Origin: a virus
Length of the DNA: 64,000 nucleotides
Virus record (IMG/VR): IMGVR_UViG_3300030294_000017
Coordinates: 26,252 to 90,251 of that record
Strand: one strand, 5' to 3'
The notes beneath the pieces were generated by a model. The model was not told where the DNA came from. It did not search any database and saw nothing but the letters and a program-made list of their open reading frames with translations. This document shows positions 42,233-51,547 of this stretch, one piece after another. The translations under genes were made by a program, and so were the position numbers. The stretch's first letter is position 1; each line of letters starts with the position of its first letter.

Positions 42233-43849
42233 ATGAATGCAAACGTAAAACAAAAAATCTTTGAACGTTGGACTCCTAAATTGGAAAAACGTTTTGCCGA
42301 AAAAGGTATGAAAGTAAACGAAAGTAAAATCAAAACTATTGCTTTGATGGCACATACTCGGTCAGTTTTTGAAGCCGCCACTACAGCAAATACTCCTGGT
42401 AAAGGTGCATTTAGCTTTGGTAACAATCCTTTGGATTCAGCTGATACCTCACGTGGTTCTGCTGAAATGTTACAGAAATTATTTGGTGTATTCGTTGATG
42501 TATCGGCTGCCACGGCAGGTCTTGATTTGTTAACAACTCTTCCAATGACCAAATCGTCTATTATGGTAGTTGTTGCAGAACCTATCTATGCTGGCGGTAA
42601 AAAAGACTCAACAACTAACCGATTACCTGTATTTCAGGTTAAAGCTACGGGTACTGCTACAACAGCTTATGCTGCGGGTGATACAGTTGTTCTCGGTGAT
42701 GTAACATTAAAATTTGTTGGGAAACATTATTACAATGGAAACATTATTTTCCAATTGGTTAGCGTTGCTCCCGCTTCTGCTGATAAAACCGTTGCCGAAA
42801 TAATCGATGCTGTAGTAGCACCTGTTAATGGTCTTACTTACGACCCCGCAACCGTTGATTATGTTAACGGATTTACCAATTTCGTATCAGGGTTTACAGG
42901 TCAGGGATTTGATGGTACTACCCCAATGTCTACCTCTCGTAACAATGGTAAAACATTAGCTAGTCCACTTTCTCGTGAAGTTGGTGAAACAGCAAATGTT
43001 AACAACTATTCGGCACGTATGTGGAATGACAACTTTACAGCGGGAACATTCCATGCTACTGTTGATTTCACTATTGAGCAAATTCAGGATGCCAAAATGG
43101 ATCATGATTTTGACATGTTGGAATTTGGTGATACCATTTTACAGGATGCACTTTCTCAATCTTTGAATAACCATATTTTGAGTTACATTTTCGCTGCGGG
43201 ATGGCAACATCACGTTAACGTTAATAACGTAACAGGAAAATCGCTTAACTGTTACATTGCTCCATCAGATGAAACATCAAACAATTATTCGTTTGTTGAT
43301 CTTTCTGATACAACCAAAACAATCGCAGGCTCTAAGGGTGTTCTTCCCGCTACAGGTGCTATTGCCGAAAATTTATCGACATTACAACGTAGGATTATTT
43401 CCCGTATGTACTATTCAGCAAGTATAGTTAAAAATCGTGGTCGTAACGGTATCGCTGATACATCTGTTATGAATGGAACAAATGCTACATCAATTCGTGA
43501 CGTAAAAGGTTATGCTGCTGCACCCGCCGATATGAACATAATTGGTGGTGACAATAACCTTGGTTTGGTTGGTGACGTTAACGGAATCAAAATTTATGAA
43601 GATGGTCTGATGGATTTGAACGATGGTCGTATCGTTACTTTCAAAAAATCATTGGAAGGTAAGCCAGGACTTTTCTTCTGCCCTTACATCTTGGCTGAAA
43701 AAATTTCGGCTGTTGTTGAAGGTCTGATGTCACAGAAATCGTTGCTTAAATCTCGTTACCAAATTGCTGTTGCGGGTACACAACCTGAATCGCAATACAT
43801 GACTTTCGTTGTTGAAAGTAATGTTGATGGTGGTTACGATTTGATCTAA
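42233..43849 (+). CDS. major capsid protein, HK97 fold, T4 gp23-like
   Basis: A 538-aa protein directly after the protease-scaffold. The N-terminal propeptide (about 1-47) has KIFERW, KVNES (27-31) and RSVFE, with predicted cleavage after Glu47, followed by the mature start AATTANTPGKGAF. The core opens with FVDVSAATAGLDLLTTLPM and VVVAEPIYAGG, the gp23-type order. T4 gp23 (521 aa) is also cut after a Glu, at residue 65. It has noticeably fewer AT-rich codons than the neighbouring small genes, as usual for a highly expressed protein. Confidence 0.85.
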   Translation: MNANVKQKIFERWTPKLEKRFAEKGMKVNESKIKTIALMAHTRSVFEAATTANTPGKGAFSFGNNPLDSADTSRGSAEMLQKLFGVFVDVSAATAGLDLLTTLPMTKSSIMVVVAEPIYAGGKKDSTTNRLPVFQVKATGTATTAYAAGDTVVLGDVTLKFVGKHYYNGNIIFQLVSVAPASADKTVAEIIDAVVAPVNGLTYDPATVDYVNGFTNFVSGFTGQGFDGTTPMSTSRNNGKTLASPLSREVGETANVNNYSARMWNDNFTAGTFHATVDFTIEQIQDAKMDHDFDMLEFGDTILQDALSQSLNNHILSYIFAAGWQHHVNVNNVTGKSLNCYIAPSDETSNNYSFVDLSDTTKTIAGSKGVLPATGAIAENLSTLQRRIISRMYYSASIVKNRGRNGIADTSVMNGTNATSIRDVKGYAAAPADMNIIGGDNNLGLVGDVNGIKIYEDGLMDLNDGRIVTFKKSLEGKPGLFFCPYILAEKISAVVEGLMSQKSLLKSRYQIAVAGTQPESQYMTFVVESNVDGGYDLI

Positions 43850-43876
43850 TAGCAATCGAAATTCTATTTTAAATTT

Positions 43877-43910
43877 AAAAACCCGATAGTTTAGCTACTA
43901 TCGGGTTTTT
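43877..43910 (+). terminator. terminator after the capsid gene
   Basis: ACCCGATAGT and ACTATCGGGT form a perfect 10-bp stem with loop TTAGCT, flanked by an A run and a T7 run, 30 bases after the capsid stop. It separates capsid from sheath expression. The following spacer (43911-44016) contains TTATTATATATGTCAATTT, the reverse complement of the TTGACATATATAATAA word. Confidence 0.85.
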
Positions 43911-44016
43911 TTATCCATTTATCCTTAATTTATTATTATATATGTCAATTTATTATATATATAAACAGTTAAATAAATAAACAAAATTTAATAATCATCA
44001 TTTAATCCTTATTATT

Positions 44017-47000
44017 ATGGCAAACCAATTAATCACACTAAGTGATTTACGTTACAAATATCAGGGTGCGGGAGTTTGGACTATCATCAACAATGAGTCA
44101 GATACTCCACAACCTGTAAACAACAAACAAGTATGTTTGGTTGTGGGTTCTTCAAAAATTGGTCATATAAACAGACCATTTTATATTGAAAAAGGAGATA
44201 CTAAAACATTCAGAGCATTATTCGGAAATATCGATAAATCTCTTGAAAGAAAAGGTTCTTTCTTTCACAGGTCAGCCGAAATAGCCTTGAAAGAATCAGC
44301 TATACTTGCTATGAACCTTATACCTCTTAATAATGAGGTAACCCCTGAAGGAAACCCCGTAGCAGATGCCGATACAGCACAATATCAGAGCTTTTCGTTG
44401 GACTCAGCATCTGATAATTCTACCAAAAACACCAAACTTTTGGCTAGCTACTATCAGAAAGAAAGATTCTTTGTTCCATCAAAGGAATATTTATTGGCTA
44501 CACGTGAATCACAAGATCAGTCAAAGTTGCTTTCTCTTGTAAATTTGAGTAATCAAAAATTATCTTTTATAATCAAAAAAATAGAGGCTAAAAGATTTGA
44601 TATTTCAGTTCGTGATTGGTACAAAGATCAGGCTATACCCGCTTACCTGAATCCATCAGATTTAATTTCCGATTATTTTATCGAAATAATCGCTGTTATT
44701 GGTGATTACTCGGCAAACAAGTATGAATCATTATCAGTTGACACAACATTCAGCAAGTACTTTGATAAAAATGGACTTATTGCGGGTCAATTAGAAAACT
44801 TTATTGCTGATAATGAAGTTGCATCAAAATTCAGAGTTAGCGGTATTGTTATACCTAACTTTGTTGACAAAGATGGTACAAACTTATCTATTGATTCTCA
44901 AATAAATTCATCGGTTTTAAATCTTGGTGCTATTTGTGCTATTGATGAAGAACAACTTGATTCATTCGAATATGGTGAAAATTCAGGATTTCTTGACTTA
45001 GTAGGTCATAGATTAATCAACAGTGGTAAAACAGCCATTAATGTAATGAGTTACAACGCTGCACTTACTAACAATTATACATTTGCCGAAAATCTTGAGG
45101 TAAGCAATATCACAATTGACACTGCAGCTGCACATGTTTCTGTTGTATACTTACCAAAAAAGATAATTTTAACAGTATTAGCGGGTTACTTAAACTTTGA
45201 AAATGTCAAAGGATATGTGGAAGTTGGTGATATTTTTTCGGGAAATGCCACTGCTGATGGGGTGACATCAGGTGTTGTAACAACATCAACTCAGGAACTT
45301 ATAGTAAGGAAAATTTCTAAATTTACTAATCAAATAATCATTGAACTCGGTAACGCCAATAAAGATTTAGAGGTTGATAGTGTAAGCTATGTTAATATTG
45401 ATGCCGTATCCAAGATATATAGCAATATTAACTTTTTCAAATTAACATCTGATAATTTATCAATTGTTGCGGGCAAAGATTCTGATTTTGTTAAAGCCTA
45501 TAAATCAGGGTACTTGAAAACAGGTGATAAAATATTACTTGATGGTGATGAATATTACATAATGATAACAGAAATTATGGGATATTCAACTGAAACATAT
45601 GGTGTTGATACTACAGCTATTTTTGGAGAATATTACAAAATAGATATTTTTACCGATTTAACTATGACGGTTAAACCCGCTAGCAGCGATGTATCGGCAA
45701 ATACGTTCTCCAATGATGGTATTGCAAATTTTGTTTCAACACAAGAGGTTTTATCAACAAGAATTGAAATTTTATCACAAATTAACTCCAATTCAGTAAT
45801 TGTTGACAATACCGTAGGTAATATTTCTATCGGCAAGTATTTGGTTGGTGGAACATCAGAAAACCCTATATTATCAAGAATAACATCTATCAAGAATACT
45901 ATTGTTGGTGATTCATTAATTAATAATGCCTTCATAGTTACTTGTGCTGATACTATAGTTGTTTCGGTATTAGCCAATACAAATACTGTAGAAATGTTTA
46001 ACAAATTTAGTTCTGTTTCCACGGTGCTTGATTTATTCTGTTTGGATGGATTTCAAATTAAGCAATCATCTTTACCCGATAAATCCAATATGAGGATTCA
46101 AAAAATTTACAAAACTCTTACAGATACATCAATAGGTGATGCACTTGTTGACCCTGAACTTGTAAATTTCCGTTATTTTATTGATACATTCAACAACGGT
46201 CTTGAAATAGGAAGTAAATCTTACTTGACACAATTCTTTAAACGTAGACAAAAATGCTTGGGCTTGCTTAACGCACCTACAATTAAAGAATTCAAAAAAT
46301 CGTCAAATCCAAGGTTTACCAATACACCAACGGCAGTTAATCCTCTACCTGAAATAAACATTGATTATATAGTTGCAGGTGGTAACATTGATGAAAATCC
46401 TGATTGGCTATACTCATTACCTAGTGAGGTTGATGGTGCTAGCTTTGCGGGATTTTTCTTCCCAAATATCACAGTTAAGGATACAGATGGTACAACAAAT
46501 TCAGTACCGCCCGCAGCATTCGTTTCCAATGCTTTCATGAGAAAATTCGGAACTGTAGATGAACACAAGCCCGCAGCGGGAATTATCAGGGGTGTCATTT
46601 CAGGTGATGGTGTGAAAGGAACTGAATATCCTATGTTAGCCGATGAATATAGAGCTTTGATTGAATTTGGAATAAATCCAATCATAAGTAAATCAGGTCA
46701 GCTAGTTATCTATGGTAATGAAACATCTTACAAGAAATATGTTTCAGCTCTTAACAATTTGAATGTTAGAGATTCTTTAATCACATTTGAAATTGATACA
46801 ACAAATCTTATCGAACCCTATGTATTTGATTTCAATGATGATACAATGAGGGCAACATTATCAACAATCCTTCGTAAGTATTATAATACAATGAAGGATA
46901 CATATAAGATAATTGATACTTATGAATTAATCTTTGACAGAAGTAACAATCCTGACTCATTTATTGAGGCGGGTGCTGCCGTTGTTGATACTATTGTAAC

Positions 47001-47085
47001 GTTTGCGGGTGTTGCTAAAAAGTTCATCAACCGTATTACTATCAAAGGAAGAGCCGTCACATCATCGTCTTTTATTGCTGTGTAA
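44017..47085 (+). CDS. contractile tail sheath protein, T4 gp18-like, 1022 aa
   Basis: The N terminus (YQGAGVWTIINNES, then VCLVVGSSKIGHINRPFYIE) has the tail-sheath entry. The C-terminal 150 residues follow the sheath pattern: a NEP/GIN-like ALIEFGINPII, KYVSALNNLNVRDSLI, a helix STILRKYYNTM, then DRSNNPDSFIEAGA. At 1022 aa it is far longer than T4 gp18 (659) because of extra beta-rich insertions in the middle. Polymerised sheath contracts to drive DNA delivery. Confidence 0.8.
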   Translation: MANQLITLSDLRYKYQGAGVWTIINNESDTPQPVNNKQVCLVVGSSKIGHINRPFYIEKGDTKTFRALFGNIDKSLERKGSFFHRSAEIALKESAILAMNLIPLNNEVTPEGNPVADADTAQYQSFSLDSASDNSTKNTKLLASYYQKERFFVPSKEYLLATRESQDQSKLLSLVNLSNQKLSFIIKKIEAKRFDISVRDWYKDQAIPAYLNPSDLISDYFIEIIAVIGDYSANKYESLSVDTTFSKYFDKNGLIAGQLENFIADNEVASKFRVSGIVIPNFVDKDGTNLSIDSQINSSVLNLGAICAIDEEQLDSFEYGENSGFLDLVGHRLINSGKTAINVMSYNAALTNNYTFAENLEVSNITIDTAAAHVSVVYLPKKIILTVLAGYLNFENVKGYVEVGDIFSGNATADGVTSGVVTTSTQELIVRKISKFTNQIIIELGNANKDLEVDSVSYVNIDAVSKIYSNINFFKLTSDNLSIVAGKDSDFVKAYKSGYLKTGDKILLDGDEYYIMITEIMGYSTETYGVDTTAIFGEYYKIDIFTDLTMTVKPASSDVSANTFSNDGIANFVSTQEVLSTRIEILSQINSNSVIVDNTVGNISIGKYLVGGTSENPILSRITSIKNTIVGDSLINNAFIVTCADTIVVSVLANTNTVEMFNKFSSVSTVLDLFCLDGFQIKQSSLPDKSNMRIQKIYKTLTDTSIGDALVDPELVNFRYFIDTFNNGLEIGSKSYLTQFFKRRQKCLGLLNAPTIKEFKKSSNPRFTNTPTAVNPLPEINIDYIVAGGNIDENPDWLYSLPSEVDGASFAGFFFPNITVKDTDGTTNSVPPAAFVSNAFMRKFGTVDEHKPAAGIIRGVISGDGVKGTEYPMLADEYRALIEFGINPIISKSGQLVIYGNETSYKKYVSALNNLNVRDSLITFEIDTTNLIEPYVFDFNDDTMRATLSTILRKYYNTMKDTYKIIDTYELIFDRSNNPDSFIEAGAAVVDTIVTFAGVAKKFINRITIKGRAVTSSSFIAV

Positions 47086-47108
47086 TAATTTAATGTTATG
47101 TTGAATTT

Positions 47109-47141
47109 GAAACCCGAAATCTGTTATAGGCTTCGGGTTTC
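47109..47141 (+). terminator. terminator after the sheath gene
   Basis: GAAACCCGAA (47109-47118) pairs with TTCGGGTTTC (47132-47141) and is followed by a T run. A TTG inside this hairpin is the only reason the next frame could be drawn longer; the hairpin argues against that start. Confidence 0.75.
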
Positions 47142-47198
47142 TTTTTGATTAATAATACCTTCGGAAAATATAAATTTAAAAACATTAAAAATAATTTT

Positions 47199-47804
47199 AT
47201 GAAAAATACCGTATTTATCAATGTAAATTTATACCAATTTGATATAAATGATTTTGAATACATAGGCATCAAAAAAATATCAGATATACAAACTGATTCA
47301 GATAACATCCTTATGTTAAAATCATTATATGACTATGAAACAGTTGAGGTAGCATTCAATTTCTTCAATAAGATTGATAACAAGAATTATTATTTTTTAA
47401 TTAATGACTTTGGATTTATCAAATGTTCAAACAATATATCAGAAAAATATAATTTGCTCCCAATAATAGATGAATATCATGAGGCATCACTTATAGTTTA
47501 TAATTACAGAAATTTCAACAAGATAGACATTGATCATAATGATATCCAAATACACCATAAAGAGGGTGTAAGAATATGCACACTCAATAGCATGTTGCAG
47601 CTATTACAAAAATATTATCCCGAAACTCATTCATCATTCATTGATGAAATGGATGATTTTTCATTCAAAATGACTATCAAAAAGAATGATTTAAAGGATG
47701 TTGATAAATCTATGATGGAAAAGCTATCAAAGCAATTTAATGTTAAGGAATCTAAAAATGGTAATAAGGAATTTTATAAACTAAAATTTTCGTACGAGAA
47801 ATAA
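47199..47804 (+). CDS. hypothetical protein, 201 aa
   Basis: The ATG at 47199 (MKNTVFINVNLYQFD) is preferred because the upstream TTG lies in the sheath terminator. An alpha/beta protein with a beta-rich first half and a basic C terminus. Its position after sheath is where T4 has the tail tube, but the sequence does not look like a tube protein. No family is recognised. Confidence 0.5.
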   Translation: MKNTVFINVNLYQFDINDFEYIGIKKISDIQTDSDNILMLKSLYDYETVEVAFNFFNKIDNKNYYFLINDFGFIKCSNNISEKYNLLPIIDEYHEASLIVYNYRNFNKIDIDHNDIQIHHKEGVRICTLNSMLQLLQKYYPETHSSFIDEMDDFSFKMTIKKNDLKDVDKSMMEKLSKQFNVKESKNGNKEFYKLKFSYEK

Positions 47805-47828
47805 CATATAATCTAAAATAGTTCACCG

Positions 47829-47878
47829 TACTACAGACGAGGTATTTTCCTTCAATTCAAACCGTTTTTGTGGTGTAT
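47829..47878 (+). repeat. 50-bp intergenic repeat, copy B
   Basis: It reads TACTACAGACGA, then GGTATTTTCCTTCAATTCAA and ACCGTTTTTGTGG. The spacing between CAGACGA and TTTTTGTGG is 24 bases, as in copies A and C. It lies between convergent units and abuts the terminator at 47878. Confidence 0.6.
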
Positions 47879-47929
47879 TAATAACAGAAGAGGCTCTAGA
47901 ATAAAATCTAGAGCCTCTTCTGTTATTAA
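47878..47929. terminator. bidirectional terminator between convergent operons
   Basis: A perfect 23-bp inverted repeat (47878-47900 with 47907-47929) and loop ATAAAA, with A/T runs on each side. It separates the late + operon from the minus lysis/baseplate operon. Confidence 0.88.
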
Positions 47930-47940
47930 TTTTTGTACAA

Positions 47941-48111
47941 CTATTGTTTTATAGTTCCACCTGTTACATTACCATCCTTGGCAGCCATTAAAGCGATACC
48001 TGTTGTAATGGCTATACCTGTTTGAGTGAAATCCTTGGTAGTTACAAAAACATAAACCCCCGCTGCTATTACAGCAGCCCCAAGTAAAGATGTTTTCCAA
48101 TTTTTGAGCAT
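47941..48111 (-). CDS. small holin-like membrane protein, 56 aa
   Basis: The frame starts at ATG 48111 (MLKNWKTSLLGAAVIAAGVY). A first hydrophobic helix (about 9-24) and a second, weaker one (about 30-44, TGIAITTGIALMAA) are separated by KDFTQ, with basic residues at the start. Size and topology fit small phage holins and the gene lies beside an endolysin-like gene. Holin function is inferred from context. Confidence 0.5.
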   Translation of the reverse strand: MLKNWKTSLLGAAVIAAGVYVFVTTKDFTQTGIAITTGIALMAAKDGNVTGGTIKQ

Positions 48112-48139
48112 GATTTTTTAATTTAAAAGATTTATAATT

Positions 48140-48727
48140 TTAAAATTCTTTAAGCAAACAATATGTTACAGATATTTGTTTGTAAGGTTCGGCAATAAAT
48201 TGATAATATTTTTCAGGTATTGAGGCAACTTGACACCCCTCAGACCATTTACCAATTAATTTACCAAAATAATTTTTAAGTTTTGCTATAGTACCTTCAT
48301 AAGAACAGGTATGAAAATTTAATCCAATAATATCAGTATAGATTTTACCATAGTTTTCAGATTTCATATTCTTATTATTATCCCTTGTATATGCAATAGA
48401 ACCAATTTGAGTAAGTGCCTTCATTTTGCCCTTATGCCATCCACCATGCCAACAATTATAACTCCAATTATCAGCCAATGCTACAGCACAACCTTTTGAA
48501 TTGAAAGTCAAGAAATTAAGTAATCCAAAAGCTCCAGGATTGGTTGTTATTGGCATAACCATAACGAACAGCTCCCCATTGAATAAATACGCCTTATCAT
48601 CATATTGATCTGGTGTATCTGATAAACTTCTCAATCCTGCAATCCAATAACCTTTTGGTATACCCTTAAAACTTGGTAATAACTTTACCCTGTCTAATAT
48701 TTGTTTGTCAGTATAATTTTTAAGCAT
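48140..48727 (-). CDS. putative endolysin with L,D-transpeptidase-like motif, 195 aa
   Basis: The C-terminal half has GLNFHTCSYEG (His139) and, 20 residues later, IGKWSEGCQV (Ser162, Gly164, Cys165), the H ... S-x-G-C order of YkuD-type L,D-transpeptidase folds. The N-terminal half has GYWIAGLRS and a TTNPGAFGLL segment. I recall this architecture in uncharacterised Bacteroidetes and phage proteins. A peptidoglycan-active lysis enzyme is likely, beside the holin-like gene; the reaction is unproven. Confidence 0.55.
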   Translation of the reverse strand: MLKNYTDKQILDRVKLLPSFKGIPKGYWIAGLRSLSDTPDQYDDKAYLFNGELFVMVMPITTNPGAFGLLNFLTFNSKGCAVALADNWSYNCWHGGWHKGKMKALTQIGSIAYTRDNNKNMKSENYGKIYTDIIGLNFHTCSYEGTIAKLKNYFGKLIGKWSEGCQVASIPEKYYQFIAEPYKQISVTYCLLKEF

Positions 48728-48739
48728 GATTTTTAAATT

Positions 48740-49543
48740 TTATGGTGTTGTTGTAACAGTTGATGAAAGTATTTTCTTTTCTAAATTATTTACTAATTGT
48801 AAAGCTGTTACATCTATCGGCATTTTGGCATTTATTATAGTAGCCAAACCTTTTAAAAGTAACATCATAGGTTCTCCGTTCACAGCTGAATATATAGGAT
48901 TAGCACCTACCTTTGTTTCAGCACCATTAATATGTACTGTTTGTGCGTTAACAGTACAATTATTTTGGCATGTTATATCTATTCCGTCTTTTGAAAGTAT
49001 AGTTATCTGAGAGCCTTGCATTTCTATCTCAGAGCTTGAATCCTTGTTTTTGAAATATATTCTGTCTGCATCGTTAGAAATAGAAATAACAGCACCTTTT
49101 AAATCTATTAAAAAGCCTGAATTCTTAGTATAATGTATTTGTATTTTATTATCCTCGTCAAACATTAAAGAATGTACACCATCAGGATTGTCTTTAATTA
49201 GTTTTTTTAATCCTGATGTCAAGGTTTCGGGTGCAAAGTACCTTTGATGATAAAAATCATTCATAAAAATAACCCTAACCTTAGTTCCTACTTTTGGTGA
49301 GCTATATGCACCACCGCCATCCTTACTGCCAAATGAGAGAGGTAATAAAGGGTAAGCATAAGGTAAATCATCTGTTTTTATTTCACCGATTTCAGATGAC
49401 GTTAAACCATATATTTTTAGTTTTATTGCACCATTACCCTCAGAAAGCTTGCCAATATCAACAATTTCAGCTATGTATGAATTGTCTATTATTTCACTTA
49501 TTTCAGTGTATCTATTCTTTAATATTCTATCTTTATTTGGCAT
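48740..49543 (-). CDS. baseplate spike protein (gp5/gpV/VgrG-like), 267 aa
   Basis: The N-terminal OB-fold module follows the spike pattern: a SYIAEIVDIG strand, KLKIYGLTS, YAYPLLPLSFG and the diagnostic PKVGTKVRVIFMNDFYHQRY (about 84-103). The C-terminal part alternates I-S-x-D/N strands (KGAVISISNDADRIYF, ILSKDGIDIT), the start of a spike beta-helix. It lacks the lysozyme domain of T4 gp5. It pierces the outer membrane at the tip of the contractile tail. Confidence 0.75.
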   Translation of the reverse strand: MPNKDRILKNRYTEISEIIDNSYIAEIVDIGKLSEGNGAIKLKIYGLTSSEIGEIKTDDLPYAYPLLPLSFGSKDGGGAYSSPKVGTKVRVIFMNDFYHQRYFAPETLTSGLKKLIKDNPDGVHSLMFDEDNKIQIHYTKNSGFLIDLKGAVISISNDADRIYFKNKDSSSEIEMQGSQITILSKDGIDITCQNNCTVNAQTVHINGAETKVGANPIYSAVNGEPMMLLLKGLATIINAKMPIDVTALQLVNNLEKKILSSTVTTTP

Positions 49544-49544
49544 T

Positions 49545-50204
49545 TTATCCTTTGTAAGATGTGTTTTTGGAATCCGTGTTCCTTAACTTAGAATTTAACC
49601 CATCATGACCTTCATATTCAGGGTCAAAGCAATCAATTTCTGAGTTTCTATTATATACAAATGTACATGTAAAAGACTTGTATTGTACGGCTACATCATT
49701 CTTTTTCCATGACATTTCTGAAATAGACTCAAATACAATATCATCATATATATTTGTAAAAATAATATTTCCATAATCGTCAATAAGCCCCATATTTATT
49801 TCGGGAAGAAACCAATTTGGATTATTGTTATAACAGTTATTAAAATGAACAAACAGCTTTCTCATTAAAAAATACCCAAAATAATTATTCATTATTTTGA
49901 ATTCAATAGTTATTCTTTTGTCTGTGTTTGATCTAGCATTAAGACCCGTTGAGAATGTTTTTTTAGTGCCCTGTTCTAATTGCGATGATATAGAACCGTT
50001 ATTGGATTGAATATTCGTACTTATTTTTAAACCATGGAGGCTAGCTGTCATAATTGTTGAATTCATGTAATCAACAAGGCTAGCATATTGAAAATCAAAT
50101 TTAGCATAATATTTACCAAATGATTTTTCAATTTCGGGAACTGTTGATAAAAAGTTCCTTGACAACGCAGCATAAAAATTATCATATATTGGATTAGATA
50201 TCAT
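49545..50204 (-). CDS. putative tail-tube or baseplate-tube junction protein, 219 aa
   Basis: The last 90 residues resemble the tube fold in layout: IMNNYFGYFLMRKLFVHFNN, then MGLIDDYGNIIFTNIYDDIV, then SISEMSWKKNDVAVQYKSFT and a FVYNR strand. The gene is one base from the spike gene, so co-translation is likely. The assignment to gp19/gp48/gp54-type proteins is a pattern-level inference. Confidence 0.4.
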   Translation of the reverse strand: MISNPIYDNFYAALSRNFLSTVPEIEKSFGKYYAKFDFQYASLVDYMNSTIMTASLHGLKISTNIQSNNGSISSQLEQGTKKTFSTGLNARSNTDKRITIEFKIMNNYFGYFLMRKLFVHFNNCYNNNPNWFLPEINMGLIDDYGNIIFTNIYDDIVFESISEMSWKKNDVAVQYKSFTCTFVYNRNSEIDCFDPEYEGHDGLNSKLRNTDSKNTSYKG

Positions 50205-50241
50205 ATATCTTGTTTTATTTTATTTATACTTGCAAATATAT

Positions 50242-50276
50242 AATGGGCTTCCAATATGTATATTTGGAAGCCCATT
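50242..50276 (-). terminator. hairpin terminator
   Basis: AATGGGCTTCCAA (50242-50254) pairs with TTGGAAGCCCATT (50264-50276). It ends the minus-strand gene at 50297-51436 and has A/T runs on both sides. Confidence 0.8.
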
Positions 50277-50296
50277 TAATAAATAGTACTTAATGA

Positions 50297-51436
50297 TTAT
50301 AATTTTACAGTATCTTCGGATAATTCAAATGTTGCAGTAAATTTTTTATCATTATAATCAAATTCCAAAGTATTGTCCTCGAAACTTTTTTTGTCCTCGA
50401 ACCAATTCCCTGTTGTTAATATATAAAAACCTATTTGTGATATTTGGAAAAGTTTCAATTTTATATTTGAATCGGTTTCCTTTTCTTGTTGATATATTAG
50501 TTCCTGTCTAACTGTTTTATAAATTTTTTCAGATTTTATCGGTTTTAATTCATCCGCTACATATTCATTGAACCATTTAATTGCATCATTCAATATATTT
50601 TCAGATGGTGTTAATGGTTTGCCTGATGCAATTTTTTTATTAACAGCCTCAACCGTTGGTATGTTAGATAATGAAGAAATCTTTGTCTTTAAAGTTTTAA
50701 TTTTATACGAATTAGTATTATCAGATTCTGCAGCCTCTGTTTTTTGTGAATATCCGCTGTAAGATGTAATACCTATGCTTTTAAGCCAATTATCAACTTC
50801 AACGGTAGGCTTAAAAGGTGTGTCTAAAGGTACGCTAGACAGAGATTTTAAATATTTCCTCAATGATTGTAGCCAAAATAATTCCATTTCAATTCTTACC
50901 AATTTTGATGCCGTGAACGTTGGGAAACTTATATCACCCATTGATTCATATGATATATCCATTATTGGTAACGATGCAATATTAATTATTACAGCACCCT
51001 CCATTTGAATATTTTCATCCTTTTTATATTCAATATGATTATCCGATAAGAATTCAATTAATTTGGAGGATGGCAAAACAGGTAAAACATTTATATTTAA
51101 TTTTCCATCGTTTATTAGAGTATAAGCACGATATATGAAAGTTTTGATTGTCTGTAAGCCGAATTCATTTTTTGGTAAAATAGCTATACCATCATATTTA
51201 ACACGTAAAGAAACATTAGCCTTATCCCTTGCAAATGTAATATATTCAAACGAATATCCGTTCATGTTATATTCAATCGTGAAATCAACTTTTTCAAGTT
51301 CATCACATTGTTTTTCAACGCTTGCTTTTCCTATTTTTTTATAGTAAAGGCTTTGACTTTGTGGAAGGAATCTTGATTCTTCATCATATGACAAAAAATT
51401 AAGTAAATCAATTACGGATTTTTTAATTTGCTCCAT
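50297..51436 (-). CDS. hypothetical, probably structural protein, 379 aa
   Basis: A mixed alpha/beta protein without enzyme motifs. The first 200 residues are beta-rich with an INVLPVLPSSK strand; the last 130 are helical (EKIYKTVRQELIYQQEKETD). It is flanked by terminators on both sides, so it is a single-gene unit. No family is recognised. Confidence 0.5.
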   Translation of the reverse strand: MEQIKKSVIDLLNFLSYDEESRFLPQSQSLYYKKIGKASVEKQCDELEKVDFTIEYNMNGYSFEYITFARDKANVSLRVKYDGIAILPKNEFGLQTIKTFIYRAYTLINDGKLNINVLPVLPSSKLIEFLSDNHIEYKKDENIQMEGAVIINIASLPIMDISYESMGDISFPTFTASKLVRIEMELFWLQSLRKYLKSLSSVPLDTPFKPTVEVDNWLKSIGITSYSGYSQKTEAAESDNTNSYKIKTLKTKISSLSNIPTVEAVNKKIASGKPLTPSENILNDAIKWFNEYVADELKPIKSEKIYKTVRQELIYQQEKETDSNIKLKLFQISQIGFYILTTGNWFEDKKSFEDNTLEFDYNDKKFTATFELSEDTVKL

Positions 51437-51480
51437 GATAGGTTGTGTTTATTGGTGTTTTATAAATTATATTATTATTT

Positions 51481-51522
51481 ATAAAATGTGGGAAAACTAT
51501 TTAAAGTTTTCCCACATTTTAT
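51481..51522. terminator. bidirectional hairpin terminator
   Basis: ATAAAATGTGGGAAAACT (51481-51498) pairs perfectly with AGTTTTCCCACATTTTAT (51505-51522). It follows the minus gene at 51548 and lies upstream of the minus gene at 50297. Confidence 0.8.
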
Positions 51523-51547
51523 AATAACGATTTTTTTCACTTGTCAA

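Noticed and set aside
47145-47198. Upstream TTG start for the 201-aa gene after the sheath
   Set aside because: The TTG is at the foot of the sheath terminator. The ATG at 47199 gives a normal leader.
49294-49557. An 87-aa + ORF rich in His and Gln opposite the spike gene
   Set aside because: Its composition is that of an antisense frame and it lies wholly inside the spike coding region and junction.
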